NCBI GenBank assembly: GCA_039030125.1
Contig: JBCCEV010000128.1
Span: 1 to 12,498 of the forward strand
Length of the DNA: 12,498 nucleotides
Direction: 5' to 3'
DNA from: JBCCEV01 sp039030125
GTDB taxonomy: Bacteria; Pseudomonadota; Gammaproteobacteria; Ga0077536
The first letter of the stretch is position 1. Each line of letters begins with the position of its first letter. Position numbers and translations under genes: made by a program. The notes beneath the pieces are model-generated. The model saw only the letters and a list, made by a program, of their open reading frames with translations, was not told the origin of the DNA and ran no database searches. Positions 7,197 through 12,498 of this stretch are shown here, in pieces.

Positions 7197-7206
7197 ATAT
7201 TATAAA
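7177..7206 (+). promoter_or_regulatory. Candidate sigma70 promoter for acuI
   Basis: TTGTTA (7177-7182) and TATAAA (7201-7206) are separated by 18 bases within an unusually AT-rich stretch (7183-7221) covering the end of the cupin gene and the gap. The predicted start is near 7213, leaving a leader of about 20 bases that contains GGAG (7222-7225), seven bases before the GTG start codon. Confidence 0.4.
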
Positions 7207-7232
7207 TTTAAAATATATTACGGAGAAATTAC

Positions 7233-8225
7233 GTGAGCGATAGGTTTAACGCTATAGTGATCGAAAAAGCAGACAAGGGCTCAACCGCCGCAGTGAGCGA
7301 ACTGGGCCTTGATGACCTGCCGGCGGCAGGTGTCCTGGTGGATGTCGAATACTCAACGGTCAACTATAAAGACGGCTTGGCGGTGACCGGTGCGGGGAAG
7401 ATCTGCCGGCAATTCCCAATGGTTGGCGGTATCGATTTAGCGGGTGTCGTCGCTGAATCCGATGATCCGCGTTGGTCGGAAGGCGATCGCGTGTTAGTCA
7501 ATGGCTATGGTCTATCGGAAGATTTCTGGGGTGGCTATTCGCAAAAACAAAGAGTTAACCCTGATTTTCTGGTGAAGGTGCCGGACAACTTATCCAGCCA
7601 ACAGGCGATGGCCATTGGCACCGCGGGCTACACCTCGATGCTCGCGGTTAATGCCATCCGCGATGGCGAGATCACACCCGAGTCGGGGCCGATCATTGTG
7701 ACCGGCGCTGCCGGTGGCGTGGGCTCGGTCGCGGTGATGCTCCTAGCAAAACTCGGCTATGAGGTGACCGCCACCACCGGGCGGCCGGAAACTGGTGATT
7801 ATTTGAAGTCTTTGGGCGCCGCCAACATCATGGATCGCGCCGACTTCGCGCGTGATGCCAAGCCGTTAGAGAAAGAAATCTGGGCGGGATCCGTCGATAG
7901 CGTGGGTTCCACGACTTTGGCCACCGTATTGACGCAGACCAAGAACCGGGGTGTGGTAGCGGCCTGCGGGCTTGCAGGTGGCTTCGATTTACCGGTGAGT
8001 GTGATGCCGTTTCTACTGCGCGGCGTGCGCTTGCAAGGCATCGACTCGGTCTTGGCGCCAATGAGCGAGCGCACCCGTGCCTGGCAGGACTTAAGTGGGC
8101 TTCTCGACCTCAAAATGTTTGAGGAGGTCTACAGCGTTGAGCCGCTTGCTCGCGTTCCGGAATTGGCAGCACAGATCCTCAAGGGGCAGATCCGCGGGCG
8201 GATCGTTATCGATGTCAATGCTTAG
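7233..8225 (+). CDS. acuI: Acrylyl-CoA reductase (NADPH), AcuI/YhdH family
   Basis: This 330-residue medium-chain dehydrogenase/reductase belongs to the AcuI/YhdH family, which reduces acrylyl-CoA to propionyl-CoA with NADPH and protects against reactive acrylyl-CoA. Family features are STVNYKDGLA at 41-50, FPMVGGIDLAG at 61-71, the nucleotide-binding loop TGAAGGVGSVA at 157-167 and GRPE at 183-186. The length equals the family norm and there are no zinc-site cysteines, as expected for this branch. It starts with GTG at 7233 behind GGAG at 7222-7225. The gene is convergent with the MerR gene, 15 bases separating its stop from the merR stop. In marine bacteria acuI often accompanies dimethylsulfoniopropionate lyases; none is recognisable here, so a general detoxifying or propionate-forming role is the safer reading. 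Confidence 0.93.
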   Translation: MSDRFNAIVIEKADKGSTAAVSELGLDDLPAAGVLVDVEYSTVNYKDGLAVTGAGKICRQFPMVGGIDLAGVVAESDDPRWSEGDRVLVNGYGLSEDFWGGYSQKQRVNPDFLVKVPDNLSSQQAMAIGTAGYTSMLAVNAIRDGEITPESGPIIVTGAAGGVGSVAVMLLAKLGYEVTATTGRPETGDYLKSLGAANIMDRADFARDAKPLEKEIWAGSVDSVGSTTLATVLTQTKNRGVVAACGLAGGFDLPVSVMPFLLRGVRLQGIDSVLAPMSERTRAWQDLSGLLDLKMFEEVYSVEPLARVPELAAQILKGQIRGRIVIDVNA

Positions 8226-8241
8226 GTAACCATTAGGTAAC
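8222..8241 (+). repeat. Tandem 9-bp direct repeat spanning the acuI stop
   Basis: TTAGGTAAC occurs at 8222-8230 and again at 8233-8241, an 11-base period. The first copy includes the acuI TAG stop and the second reaches the first base of the convergent merR stop. It may be a recent micro-duplication; no function is evident. Confidence 0.6.
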
Positions 8242-8666
8242 TAAAAATCAAAATGCGTTTGCGCGTTATCTTCCATCGCCTTGGCGTAACGCCCGAACGC
8301 ATCCCGCTGTACGTTAGAAATAGCTTTATGTAAACTCTCTAAGCTATTAATTTTATTATTTATTAGCTTACGATACTCAAGTAACTTATCGAGCTGTTTC
8401 TGGATCGCGGGAGGCTCCATTCCCGACTCAAAGGAAATCGATTCCAGAAAGTCCTTAACCTCTTGAACAGAAAACCCGCCGGTTCTTAAATGCACAATGA
8501 GGTCCAATCGTGCGCGGTGAACTTCGGTATAGCGGCGTCGCTTGCCCGCACGCAGTGGTGTCACCAGACCCTGCTGCTCGTAGAAGCGCAACGCGCGCGG
8601 CGTTAGGGACATTGCTTTTGAAACTTCAGCAATGCTCCAGGTTTCTTCGGAAGAATCGTCCGCCAC
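8241..8666 (-). CDS. MerR-family transcriptional regulator
   Basis: This protein of about 141 residues has the N-terminal winged helix-turn-helix of the MerR family: WSIAEVSKAMSLTPRALRFY near the start, then EQQGLVTPLRAGKRRRYTEV, then a long helix with IVHLRTGGFSVQEVKDFLE. The remainder is a dimerisation coiled coil of about 45 residues and a short tail. There is no cysteine anywhere, so it is not a thiol-based metal or redox sensor of the MerR/CueR/SoxR type. I prefer GTG at 8666, with AGGGG nine bases upstream, over TTG at 8672, where the spacing is only three bases. It is divergent from the fad-type gene and convergent with acuI, and may regulate one or both, as LiuR-type MerR proteins do for acyl-CoA degradation genes. 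That role is inference. The coiled-coil coding part (about 8310-8390) is locally AT-rich. Confidence 0.92.
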   Translation of the reverse strand: MADDSSEETWSIAEVSKAMSLTPRALRFYEQQGLVTPLRAGKRRRYTEVHRARLDLIVHLRTGGFSVQEVKDFLESISFESGMEPPAIQKQLDKLLEYRKLINNKINSLESLHKAISNVQRDAFGRYAKAMEDNAQTHFDF

Positions 8667-8701
8667 CCACAAATTCCCCTATAGGTCACCTGCATTCTAG
8701 A

Positions 8702-8725
8702 ACGATGACAGAAATAATGCATCGT
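8702..8725. promoter_or_regulatory. Dyad in the merR-fad intergenic region, candidate operator
   Basis: ACGATG (8702-8707) and CATCGT (8720-8725) form a six-base inverted repeat with a 12-base spacer. It lies immediately upstream of TAGAAT on the minus strand (8699-8694), a five-of-six match to a -10 for merR, which is where MerR-type operators are usually placed. The eight-base palindrome CGTGCACG (8723-8730) overlaps its right arm. Confidence 0.35.
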
Positions 8726-8773
8726 GCACGAACGCGCACCGGTGGTCGCCAAGCAGCATCAGAGGTCATGCGC

Positions 8774-8802
8774 TGGGCTATAATCCCGCGCCTTCCAGCC
8801 CA
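8774..8802 (+). promoter_or_regulatory. Promoter -10 with flanking inverted repeat upstream of the fad-type gene
   Basis: TATAAT at 8779-8784 is a perfect sigma70 -10 box, followed by a GC-rich discriminator (CCCGCGCC) of the kind linked to stringent control. No recognisable -35 is found at 16-19 bases, so an activator may be needed. TGGGCT (8774-8779) and AGCCCA (8797-8802) form an inverted repeat that would straddle the predicted start near 8791. Confidence 0.5.
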
Positions 8803-8833
8803 CAAGATTTAAATCGTTAAAGGATCCTGACGC

Positions 8834-10945
8834 ATGAACGACGTCGTTTCGTATAGCCGTGAAGATGAAATCGCTTTCATCACCGTAGACAGTCCCCCCG
8901 TCAATGCATTGTCGTTGGCGGTCCGAACCGGACTCAAAGAGTGCTTCGATCAATTTCGTAATGACGCGGAGGCACAAGCCGCCGTGCTGATTTGCGACGG
9001 CCGTACCTTTATCGCTGGCGCGGATATCACCGAATTCGATAAACCGCGCGAAGATCCCTGGTTACCTGAAGTGCTGCACGATATCGAAGCGCAGGACAAG
9101 CTAGTGATTGCCGCCATCCACGGCACCGCGCTCGGCGGTGGCTTGGAAACGGCGATGGGCTGCCACTATCGGATCGCGCTGAAATCGGCGAAAGTTGGAT
9201 TGCCTGAGGTGACTTTGGGGCTATTGCCCGGCGCCACGGGAACCCAGCGCCTGCCTCGCCTGATCGGCCCCAAAGACGCACTCGATGCCATGATTTCCGG
9301 GCGCCCGCTGAAAGCTAACGACGCCTATACCAAAGGGGCTGTCGACGAGATTGCCGAGGGTGATGATTTAAAGGCCGCCGCGAAGGACTACGCCCGCAAA
9401 TTGATCGCCGACGGGGCGAAGCCACGGCGTTTGAGTGAGGAAACGCTGGACGGTGAAGGCTTTGACGAGGTGTTCTTTGCCGAATACCGCAAAGGCATGA
9501 TGCGTCAGGCGCGGGGTTTCTTCGCGCCCGAGCAGATCGTCAAATGCGTTGAAGCTGCCGTGAGCCTGCCTTACGAAAAGGCGGTCGCGAAAGAAAATCA
9601 ACTGTTTATGGAATGTATGGGGTCCACGCATTCCAAAGCGCAACGCCATTTGTTTTTCGCCGAGCGCGCGGTCGCAAAGGTCCCTGACGTTCCGAAAGAC
9701 ACGCCATTGCGCGACATAAAAAAAGTCGCAGTGGTCGGCGGTGGGACCATGGGTGGCGGTATCGCGATGAACTTCGCTAACGCCGGGATCCCGGTGATGC
9801 TAAAAGAGATCAACCAAGAAGCGCTCGATCGCGGTTTGGGGATCATTCGGGGTAATTACGAAAACACCGCGAAGAAGGGACGCATGACCGAGAGCCAAGT
9901 CGAAGACTGCATGAATCTGATTTCCGGCACGTTGGATTACGGCGATCTCGGCGATGTCGATCTTGTGATTGAGGCCGTGTTCGAGAATATGGCGCTTAAG
10001 AAAGAAGTCTTCGGCGAACTCGATGCCGTGTGTAAACCCGGTGCGATATTGGCCTCCAACACCTCCACGCTTGATATTGACGCCATCGCCGAATGTACTC
10101 AGCGACCCGAGGACGTTATCGGTTGGCATTTTTTCGCACCGGCTAACGTGATGACGCTGTTGGAGTTGGTTCGTGGAGAGAAAACCGCGAAAGATGTGAT
10201 CGCGACTTCGATGGCGATGGCCAAGACCATTCGCAAGACGGCCGCGCTTGTGCGGGTGTGCTTTGGTTTTGTCGGTAACCGGATGTTTTTCCCCTATGTC
10301 CGAGAGGCGCAACGCATGATCCTCGAAGGGGTTTCCCCCGAGCGCATCGATAAGGTGATGTTCGACTGGGGCATGGCCATGGGTCCCAATGGTGTATGCG
10401 ATCTTTCGGGGCTTGATGTCTTGTCGAAGGTTAACAGCGAGTGGGCCGACCTCCCTGAAGATCCGACCTACTGCCGGGTTCTTAGCAAGCTGGTCGAAGC
10501 TGGCGATTACGGACAAAAAACCGGCGCCGGGATCTTTAAGTACGAGAACCGCAAGCCTGTGGCCAATCCGCGCACGGCTGAAATTGCCGGCGCAGAAGCT
10601 GAGGCACTGAAAGTAGAACAAATCGAGGTTTCCGATGAGGAAATCATCGAGCGACTGATGTATTCCATGATCAACGAGGGCGCTTTGATTTTGGAGGAGG
10701 GTATTGCCAGCCGCCCGAGCGATATTGACGTGGTTTATGTGCATGGATACGGCATGCCGCGCTATCGCGGTGGCCCAATGCAATACGGTGACGCTGTTGG
10801 CTTGGACAAAGTGGTCGCGGCGATGGACAAGTACCGCGAACGCTACGGCAACGACTGGGGCTACTGGCAACCGGCGAAGTTGTTAAAAGAACTCGCCGAT
10901 TCCGGCAAGACCTTTAGCGGCTGGGCGGCCGAGCAGGGACTCTAA
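8834..10945 (+). CDS. Bifunctional enoyl-CoA hydratase / 3-hydroxyacyl-CoA dehydrogenase, FadB/FadJ type
   Basis: This 703-residue fused beta-oxidation enzyme has an N-terminal crotonase domain (about 1-200) and 3-hydroxyacyl-CoA dehydrogenase NAD-binding and C-terminal domains (about 295-690). The hydratase site keeps both acidic residues, E105 in GTALGGGLE and E125 in GLPEVTLGLLPG, with FIAGADITEF (59-68) forming the oxyanion region. The dehydrogenase has the NAD loop VVGGGTMGGGIA at 300-311, SNTST at 408-412, and the catalytic pair H432 (GWHFFAPANVM) and E444. Both activities should be intact. It converts enoyl-CoA to 3-ketoacyl-CoA via L-3-hydroxyacyl-CoA in the cytoplasm. The start ATG has AAAGGA about nine bases upstream. 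No thiolase or acyl-CoA dehydrogenase is adjacent, so it is not a standard fadBA operon. It is divergent from merR and may be controlled by it. The chain-length range is unknown. Confidence 0.95.
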   Translation: MNDVVSYSREDEIAFITVDSPPVNALSLAVRTGLKECFDQFRNDAEAQAAVLICDGRTFIAGADITEFDKPREDPWLPEVLHDIEAQDKLVIAAIHGTALGGGLETAMGCHYRIALKSAKVGLPEVTLGLLPGATGTQRLPRLIGPKDALDAMISGRPLKANDAYTKGAVDEIAEGDDLKAAAKDYARKLIADGAKPRRLSEETLDGEGFDEVFFAEYRKGMMRQARGFFAPEQIVKCVEAAVSLPYEKAVAKENQLFMECMGSTHSKAQRHLFFAERAVAKVPDVPKDTPLRDIKKVAVVGGGTMGGGIAMNFANAGIPVMLKEINQEALDRGLGIIRGNYENTAKKGRMTESQVEDCMNLISGTLDYGDLGDVDLVIEAVFENMALKKEVFGELDAVCKPGAILASNTSTLDIDAIAECTQRPEDVIGWHFFAPANVMTLLELVRGEKTAKDVIATSMAMAKTIRKTAALVRVCFGFVGNRMFFPYVREAQRMILEGVSPERIDKVMFDWGMAMGPNGVCDLSGLDVLSKVNSEWADLPEDPTYCRVLSKLVEAGDYGQKTGAGIFKYENRKPVANPRTAEIAGAEAEALKVEQIEVSDEEIIERLMYSMINEGALILEEGIASRPSDIDVVYVHGYGMPRYRGGPMQYGDAVGLDKVVAAMDKYRERYGNDWGYWQPAKLLKELADSGKTFSGWAAEQGL

Positions 10946-10962
10946 GCGAGCTGGCCACACAT

Positions 10963-11820
10963 TTACGCGAGCTCGTCGATTAACTTCGCGTAATCGTCCA
11001 TCCAGGAGAGCACGCTGTCCTTATCCTCGGTAGGACAGCGTGGGATTGCCCGATAAACCGCTCCTGAATCCGCCAGGCGGCGAAGCCGATCGGGATCGGT
11101 TGGCTGGTTGTCGCAGATCGAGATCCGCATCGACCCGGGGTCGCGCCCCTGATCGCTAAGCTTTTGATGGAGATCCGCGATGTCTTCTTCAAGCTTTTCC
11201 CCGTGCATGCCATCCACTGGGATCCAACCGTCGGCATACTTGGCGGTGCGTTTGCGGCCCCATTCCGAGGCTAACGTACCTAGAACGATCGGGGGGTGGG
11301 GTTTTTGCAGCGGCTTGGGGTAGGACCATACGCGATCGAAGGTCACGAACTTGCCGTGGTGGGTTGATTCATCTTCGGTCCAAAGTGTTTTCAAAGCCAT
11401 CAAACGATCTTCGAGCACTGGCCAACGGTCTTTGAATTCAAAGCCATGATTGCGCATCTCTTCGGCAATCCATCCGGCGCCAACACCAAACTCGAACCTT
11501 CCTCCTGAGAGGATATCGACCGATGCTACGGCATTGGCTAAGGCAAAAATATCGTGCTCGTTCATCAAGCACACGGCGCTGCCGACGATCAATGTCTTGG
11601 TGACCACCGCAGCGGCCGCGCAGCTCGTGAGCGGATCAAGCATATCCACGTACTCGCGCGGCAGCTCGCCACCGGCGGGGAAGGGTGTTTCGCGACTGGC
11701 CGGCACGTGGGTGTGCTCGGGAAACCACACCGATTCAAAGCCACGCTCTTCCGCGGCTATCGCCAGTTCGTGTGCGCGAATGGTGTATTCGGTATTGAAG
11801 GTGAAGATCCCAAGTTTCAT
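10963..11820 (-). CDS. Luciferase-like (LLM class) flavin/F420-dependent oxidoreductase
   Basis: This 285-residue TIM-barrel oxidoreductase belongs to the luciferase-like monooxygenase superfamily and resembles the subfamily often annotated as probable F420-dependent oxidoreductases (TIGR03619). Features are MKLGIFTFNTEYTI at the N-terminus, VWFPEHTHVP at 31-40, and the cofactor-binding SGGRFEFGVGAGWIAEEM at 105-122. Whether it uses FMN or F420 cannot be told from the sequence; no F420 biosynthesis gene is visible here. The start is taken as ATG 11820 rather than the TTG just upstream; a weak GAG lies eight bases before it. It is convergent with the fad-type gene (17 bases between stops) and follows the second cupin gene by 99 bases. 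A perfect 11-bp hairpin lies within its 3' coding part. The substrate is unknown. Confidence 0.92.
   Translation of the reverse strand: MKLGIFTFNTEYTIRAHELAIAAEERGFESVWFPEHTHVPASRETPFPAGGELPREYVDMLDPLTSCAAAAVVTKTLIVGSAVCLMNEHDIFALANAVASVDILSGGRFEFGVGAGWIAEEMRNHGFEFKDRWPVLEDRLMALKTLWTEDESTHHGKFVTFDRVWSYPKPLQKPHPPIVLGTLASEWGRKRTAKYADGWIPVDGMHGEKLEEDIADLHQKLSDQGRDPGSMRISICDNQPTDPDRLRRLADSGAVYRAIPRCPTEDKDSVLSWMDDYAKLIDELA
11011..11042. other. Perfect 11-bp inverted repeat inside the LLM gene
   Basis: CACGCTGTCCT (11011-11021) and AGGACAGCGTG (11032-11042) are exact reverse complements separated by ten bases. The hairpin is inside the C-terminal coding part of the LLM gene and 65 bases after the stop of the convergent fad-type gene. 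No T-run follows on either strand, so it is not a typical intrinsic terminator. It could fold in either transcript. Confidence 0.75.
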
Positions 11821-11883
11821 CAAATAAAGCTCGCAATCATCCTGCTGCCTGGCAAGGCAAATCGTTATCGAATTTTGAGCGAG

Positions 11884-11910
11884 GCCCAGCCCGCGGAAAG
11901 CTGGCTGGGC
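11884..11910. other. GC-rich hairpin between the cupin and LLM genes
   Basis: GCCCAGCC (11884-11891) and GGCTGGGC (11903-11910) form an 8-bp stem with an 11-base loop, nine bases after the cupin stop in the direction of transcription. There is no following T-tract, so at most it is a weak terminator or an mRNA-end stabilising structure between two same-strand genes. Confidence 0.45.
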
Positions 11911-11919
11911 GTGATCCGC

Positions 11920-12255
11920 TTAAGCCGCCTCGGCGGCGCCGAATTGCCCGGAGAGAAAATCGCTGATACTCACCTCAGCAAGGACGTTTTCACTCTTATC
12001 AAGAATTTGAAAGAGCCTGCCGTCTGGCGCATATAAGTTGAACAACAGTGTTGAGCCCTCGGGGCCTGCGTATTCCATATGAACCTCGCCGGGGGGCTTA
12101 TGCGAGTAATCACCTGCCGCGCGAATCCGGTGTTCGCCCTCGACGCCAGCGTCCATATCGACCAGGTGATGTTCTCCTTGCAGCACGGTTGTGGTGGTCG
12201 GCGCTAAATGGCGGTGGAAATGGCAATAGGAATTGGGCTCCCAGCGAAACAACAT
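11920..12255 (-). CDS. Cupin-fold protein, N-terminus disturbed
   Basis: This is a cupin with an apparently complete metal site: H12, H14 and H16 in CHFHRHLAP, E28 or Q26 in VLQGEHH, and H59 in GEVHMEY (numbered from the ATG at 12255). It somewhat resembles single-cupin proteins related to ChrR-type cupins or dihydroxyacetophenone dioxygenase-like cupins; the function is not established. The 111 residues from 12255 are probably not the whole protein. The same frame continues upstream for 38 protein-like codons (for example HLEGDETFGYPIDYWAAVLD) to 12369, contains no ATG, GTG or TTG there, and meets TAG at 12372-12370. The full protein would be about 150 residues. I infer that the true start was lost at a join, or that translation begins at 12255. 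It is probably upstream of, and co-directional with, the LLM gene. Confidence 0.8.
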   Translation of the reverse strand: MLFRWEPNSYCHFHRHLAPTTTTVLQGEHHLVDMDAGVEGEHRIRAAGDYSHKPPGEVHMEYAGPEGSTLLFNLYAPDGRLFQILDKSENVLAEVSISDFLSGQFGAAEAA

Positions 12256-12336
12256 ATCAATGTGCCCATCGGGCCGCGCATCGAGGACTGCAGCCCAGTA
12301 GTCGATGGGGTAGCCAAAGGTCTCATCACCCTCGAG

Positions 12337-12498
12337 ATGGATCCAATTGAGTTCTTTGTTATCATCGGCCTAGGAATGACTGGCTGCGTCCTGCTGTGGG
12401 TCGTCGGCTATTTGGGCACTCGAGAGAAGCAAGGCAGGGGTCTTTGGATCTGGCACACTGCCGGTTCAATAGTCGGAATTTCTTGTGGTGTATTAGCC
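12337..12498 (+). CDS. Possible membrane protein, 5' part, runs off the window
   Basis: An open frame from ATG 12337 (or ATG 12376) continues to the last base. It reads MDPIEFFVIIGLGMTG and includes hydrophobic stretches VLLWVVGYLG and, after the polar TREKQGRG, TAGSIVGISCGVLA, so two membrane helices with a short positively charged loop are plausible. Its first 11 codons are exactly antisense to the upstream part of the cupin frame, which is unusual. There is no good ribosome binding site at 12337. If the sequence is joined near 12370, the real gene would start at 12376 or further away. I do not recognise the family. Confidence 0.4.
   Translation, partial: MDPIEFFVIIGLGMTGCVLLWVVGYLGTREKQGRGLWIWHTAGSIVGISCGVLA

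Noticed and set aside
9800..10870. Long minus-strand open frame of 356 codons
   Set aside because: It is the antisense shadow of the fad-type gene, whose sense product has complete catalytic motifs; the antisense product resembles no family.
8834..10945. Assignment as FadB of a fadBA operon
   Set aside because: No thiolase follows; the next gene is convergent, and gene names FadB and FadJ cannot be separated by eye here.

Overview
The window looks like a metabolic stretch of a bacterial genome of medium GC (roughly mid-50s percent by eye), probably from a proteobacterium. That placement is an inference from the mix of genes: a cytochrome P450, a FIST-domain protein, a MoxR ATPase with a VWA partner, AcuI/YhdH, a fused crotonase/3-hydroxyacyl-CoA dehydrogenase and a luciferase-like oxidoreductase. 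There is no rRNA, tRNA or other strong phylogenetic marker, no transposase, no CRISPR array, and no gene-free stretch above about 170 bases. Both ends behave like edges of a metagenomic contig. The first ~105 bases are about 80% GC and do not continue the gene they interrupt. At the right end a cupin frame loses its start codon at about 12370.

Layout. (1) 77-4178, minus strand: a tight four-gene unit transcribed in the order FIST protein, 3-hydroxyisobutyrate-dehydrogenase-like reductase, cytochrome P450, ornithine cyclodeaminase/mu-crystallin family protein (3' end lost). The reductase and P450 genes overlap by ATGA. (2) 4255-4704, plus strand: a small single-pass membrane protein of unknown function, divergent from FIST. 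(3) 4717-6734, minus strand: a MoxR-type AAA+ ATPase followed by a CoxE-like VWA protein, again with an ATGA overlap. (4) 6843-8225, plus strand: a small cupin and an AcuI/YhdH-type acrylyl-CoA reductase. (5) 8241-8666, minus strand: a MerR-family regulator without cysteines, convergent with acuI and divergent from the next gene. (6) 8834-10945, plus strand: a FadB/FadJ-type bifunctional enoyl-CoA hydratase/3-hydroxyacyl-CoA dehydrogenase behind a perfect TATAAT. (7) 10963-12369, minus strand: a luciferase-like monooxygenase (LLM) oxidoreductase and a second cupin. (8) 12337-12498, plus strand: the start of a possible membrane protein running off the window.

How the genes may work together. 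The plus-strand genes acuI and fad point to acyl-CoA chemistry: reduction of acrylyl-CoA, hydration of enoyl-CoA and oxidation of 3-hydroxyacyl-CoA. The MerR gene lies between them and is a candidate local regulator, as LiuR-type MerR proteins are for branched-chain and fatty-acid catabolism elsewhere. The FIST/reductase/P450/cyclodeaminase unit looks like a small oxidative pathway with a ligand-sensing FIST protein as first gene; its substrate cannot be read from the sequence. The MoxR/VWA pair is a chaperone-type module of the RavA-ViaA/CoxD-CoxE class, with no visible client such as a CO dehydrogenase. I do not see a proven new system. The least ordinary items are the FIST-led P450 operon, the orphan MoxR/VWA pair, the cupin-acuI-merR-fad neighbourhood, and an 11-bp perfect hairpin inside the LLM gene.
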